This document shows positions 31,652-33,201 of a DNA stretch of 33,201 nucleotides, piece by piece. The position numbers and the translations under genes are program-made. This DNA comes from Metaruminococcus_A gallistercoris (GTDB taxonomy: Bacteria; Bacillota; Clostridia; Oscillospirales; Ruminococcaceae): assembly GCA_904394975.1 (NCBI GenBank), contig CAJFNQ010000029.1, positions 1 through 33,201 of the forward strand. The letters run 5' to 3'. The notes under the pieces were generated by a model. That model worked only from the letters and a program-made list of their open reading frames with translations, was not told where the DNA came from and searched no databases. Within the stretch, counting starts at the first letter, position 1, and the number at the start of each line of letters is the position of its first letter.

Positions 31652-32131
31652 TTATTGTTCTGTGCTGATGAAATCATTCAGTAACTCTTGAATTTTTTTA
31701 TTGAGCAGGTGAATTTGTTTGTATTTGATAAATTCCTTTTCGCTCATCTCGTAATCAGGCCGCTTTAATCGTGCGTTAATTTCCGCGCACAGCGATGTCC
31801 AGCGCTCAACGACTTCGTTGATGGTGAGCGTATCCGACAAATTAGCGTCTGGTTCTTCCTCTTGCGTAAGCTGCAATAAAAGCGCTTTGTTTTCCGGCTC
31901 TAACAGATACGGCTTTAGCCGGTAGGAACCGTCATGATTTCGAATAAAATAATTTGAGTCTGAGGATTTCCGAATGCTGTAAAGGGTGGAGTATACGGTG
32001 TTGGAATTCATGATATGAATGTCGGCAGATTCCATAATCAAATCATAGATTTCTTTGGTCGTGTGGTTTTTTCCATCCTGAAGCAGGTGAAAAAACAGGT
32101 TCCTTATTTTTTGCGTATTGCTGTGGGCCAT
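31652..32131 (-). CDS. Winged-helix-like DNA-binding protein, uncharacterised
   Basis: 159 residues. The N-terminal part (about 1-70) looks like a winged helix: IRNLFFHLLQDGKNHTTKEI then NSNTVYSTLYSIRKSS, with GSYRLKPY as a possible wing. The C-terminal part (about 95-159) is helical and charged, perhaps for dimerisation. AAGGAGG precedes the ATG. It begins 35 bases after the XRE gene stop in the same direction, so the two are probably cotranscribed. The pair could be an accessory regulatory module; no toxin or other effector is seen next to it. Confidence 0.6.
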   Translation of the reverse strand: MAHSNTQKIRNLFFHLLQDGKNHTTKEIYDLIMESADIHIMNSNTVYSTLYSIRKSSDSNYFIRNHDGSYRLKPYLLEPENKALLLQLTQEEEPDANLSDTLTINEVVERWTSLCAEINARLKRPDYEMSEKEFIKYKQIHLLNKKIQELLNDFISTEQ

Positions 32132-32166
32132 AGCTGATCCTCCTTTTTATAATCCTTATCAAAGGT

Positions 32167-32376
32167 TTATTGTTCTAAAAGATCAGTGAAAGAAATACCC
32201 AATACCTTTTCCATTTGAACTGTTCGTTCAAACGACGGAAAATTTTTTCCTTTTAAGTAGTTTTGTACGGTTTCATAAGGAATTCCTGTAGCTTCCGAAA
32301 ACTGTTCGGCTGTATATCCTTTTTGAGTAATCGCTTCTCTTAATCTGAAACCTAGTTCTCGCTTTTGCTCTTTCAT
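32167..32376 (-). CDS. Small XRE-family helix-turn-helix regulator
   Basis: 69 residues. One HTH_3 domain fills the protein: LGFRLREAITQKGYTAEQFS then EATGIPYETVQNYLKGKNFP. The ATG at 32376 is chosen because GGAGTG lies eight bases upstream; an upstream in-frame codon at 32436 would overlap the promoter. It starts a two-gene unit with the winged-helix protein. Direct repeats around its -35 box suggest autoregulation. Confidence 0.85.
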   Translation of the reverse strand: MKEQKRELGFRLREAITQKGYTAEQFSEATGIPYETVQNYLKGKNFPSFERTVQMEKVLGISFTDLLEQ

Positions 32377-32407
32377 ATATATCACTCCGCTCTTTTGTAA
32401 TACTGAT

Positions 32408-32436
32408 ATTATAAGAGAACGCGAGAGAGTGCACAA
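32408..32436 (-). promoter_or_regulatory. Promoter of the XRE gene
   Basis: On the minus strand TTGTGC (32436-32431), 17 bases and a perfect TATAAT (32413-32408). Confidence 0.6.
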
Positions 32437-32446
32437 GGTTGCGAGA
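32421..32446. promoter_or_regulatory. Direct-repeat candidate operator at the XRE promoter
   Basis: GCGAGA occurs at 32421-32426 and again at 32441-32446, exactly 20 bases apart (about two helical turns) and flanking the -35 box. GTGCAC sits between them. Confidence 0.45.
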
Positions 32447-32629
32447 CACCCAAAAACAAGAGAGAGGACGTAAATCTTTTTCGCATTTTCTTTGTGGGTT
32501 TAAAGGCAGGAATTTCTTTTTTGCTTTTGGCATCAATTATCATTTTAACATGGCTTCAGTTCACTGAGACGCTACTTGTTTCTCAAAATATTCTTTCTTT
32601 GACGTCTATTTTTTACCTCAACATTCATG

Positions 32630-32908
32630 TTATTTCATAATAACGACCTGCTTTTTACTAGTAATTTTTGCAGTAAAACTATTATAAATTCCTGATGATT
32701 CCCACTTACCCGCAACAATAATAATTTTATTACGATTATTATATATCTCATCACGAATAGTTCGATATAAAATTTCATCTGCAAATTGCAGAATAAATGA
32801 ATATTTGACACTGTTAATAGGTGATGACAAGTATACTTGCTTTTTGGTACTATCATATTCATATTTTATATGATAGCTATCCCTTTTACAATCATTCTGT
32901 CTATTCAT
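32630..32908 (-). CDS. Small unknown protein in AT-rich DNA
   Basis: 92 residues, not recognised. It is charged and beta-rich in appearance (YHIKYEYDSTKKQVYLS, KIIIVAGKWESSGIYNSFTA). The region is clearly richer in A and T than the rest of the window, and codon use differs, which suggests acquired DNA. The ribosome site is poor: AAGG directly abuts the ATG. It could be a real small gene, a fragment of a larger one, or chance. Confidence 0.35.
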   Translation of the reverse strand: MNRQNDCKRDSYHIKYEYDSTKKQVYLSSPINSVKYSFILQFADEILYRTIRDEIYNNRNKIIIVAGKWESSGIYNSFTAKITSKKQVVIMK

Positions 32909-33014
32909 CCTTCATTTAATAATTTTGGCTCCATAACCCACCTTATATCATTCCTGCGTGCTCAACTCTTTTTCGGCTTTTTTATTGACCGTTTCCCACT
33001 ACTCGCTTAAGCGC

Positions 33015-33061
33015 AAAAATCCGGGAGCAAGATCTGTTGTCCAAACAGTTCGAACTCCCGG
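33015..33061 (-). terminator. Terminator of the leftward gene at the window's right edge
   Basis: On the minus strand CCGGGAG and CTCCCGG form the outer stem, CTGTT and AACAG a nested stem, and ATTTTT follows. It lies 30 bases after the stop codon at 33092. Confidence 0.7.
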
Positions 33062-33091
33062 AAATTTCTTGTATGTTGCTTTTTTGTTATT

Positions 33092-33201
33092 CTATTCTTT
33101 AACTTTTGATATCAATACTACCGTCTCAACTTGTTCTTCATTGTCCAAACTGATGCTCATATCTTCCTCAATGATAGGCAGCTTAAATTTGATGGATTTC
33201 A
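33092..33201 (-). CDS. 3' end of a leftward gene, truncated by the window edge
   Basis: The last 35 codons read KSIKFKLPIIEEDMSISL then DNEEQVETVVLISKVKE followed by TAG (33094-33092). The tail is acidic with a beta-like LISKVKE end. The terminator 30 bases downstream supports a real gene. The product is not recognisable from this part. Confidence 0.55.
   Translation of the reverse strand, partial: KSIKFKLPIIEEDMSISLDNEEQVETVVLISKVKE

Noticed and set aside
1..33201. tRNA, rRNA, CRISPR arrays and insertion sequences
   Set aside because: I found no cloverleaf with the TTCGA-type arm, no regularly spaced repeats, and no transposase with flanking inverted repeats.

Overview
The window looks like a chromosomal segment of a low-to-mid GC, anaerobic, Gram-positive bacterium of the class Clostridia, perhaps Oscillospiraceae-like. 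This is inferred from the strong AGGAGG-type ribosome sites, many U-tailed intrinsic terminators, a SipW-type signal peptidase next to a TasA-like secreted protein, an RND pump without an outer-membrane partner, and clostridial-style membrane proteins. No rRNA, tRNA, CRISPR array, insertion sequence or prophage was seen.

Layout. 1-1582: start of a leftward gene and a membrane-anchored CapA-like protein. 1724-5973: a leftward operon of a large RND transporter and a TetR regulator, with a near-consensus promoter and a perfect 20-bp operator just after the predicted transcription start. 6081-7214: a secreted, membrane-anchored protein with a Ser/Asp-rich linker. 7422-10767: a sugar-acid dehydratase of the IlvD/EDD family and an L-fucose/L-arabinose-isomerase-like enzyme, each with its own promoter. 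11140-12066: a LysR regulator. 12160-13192: a TasA-like small secreted protein followed by its likely signal peptidase, which is split by a frameshift at a T6C4 run. 13523-17471: a leftward NAD salvage operon (nadE, a nicotinamidase-like gene, pncB). 17796-18149: a small DUF4116-repeat protein. 18308-19330: an extended-SDR protein. 19563-22317: a xylitol dehydrogenase and xylulokinase operon behind a leader that can fold into a long three-helix structure. 22364-24323: a GNAT acetyltransferase and a sodium:neurotransmitter-type symporter. 24601-29384: a leftward cluster of two uncharacterised proteins, a HAD hydrolase, a ClC Cl-/H+ antiporter with a TrkA-C domain, and a trans-aconitate methyltransferase-like gene. 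29639-31612: a cytoplasmic tandem beta-helix protein, possibly GH55-like. 31652-33201: an XRE regulator and a winged-helix-like protein, then AT-rich DNA with one small unknown frame and the end of another leftward gene.

How the genes work together. Xylitol dehydrogenase and xylulokinase would convert xylitol to xylulose-5-phosphate for the pentose phosphate pathway. The dehydratase and the isomerase-like enzyme point to further use of pentoses, deoxyhexoses or their acids. The nadE/pncA/pncB operon regenerates NAD from nicotinamide and nicotinate. The TetR/RND unit looks like a self-regulated export module. The most notable items are the three 36-residue coiled-coil repeats in the RND docking region, the structured leader of the xylitol operon, the SipW frameshift combined with a ribosome-site-occluding hairpin on its substrate gene, and the uncharacterised pair at 27745-29384.
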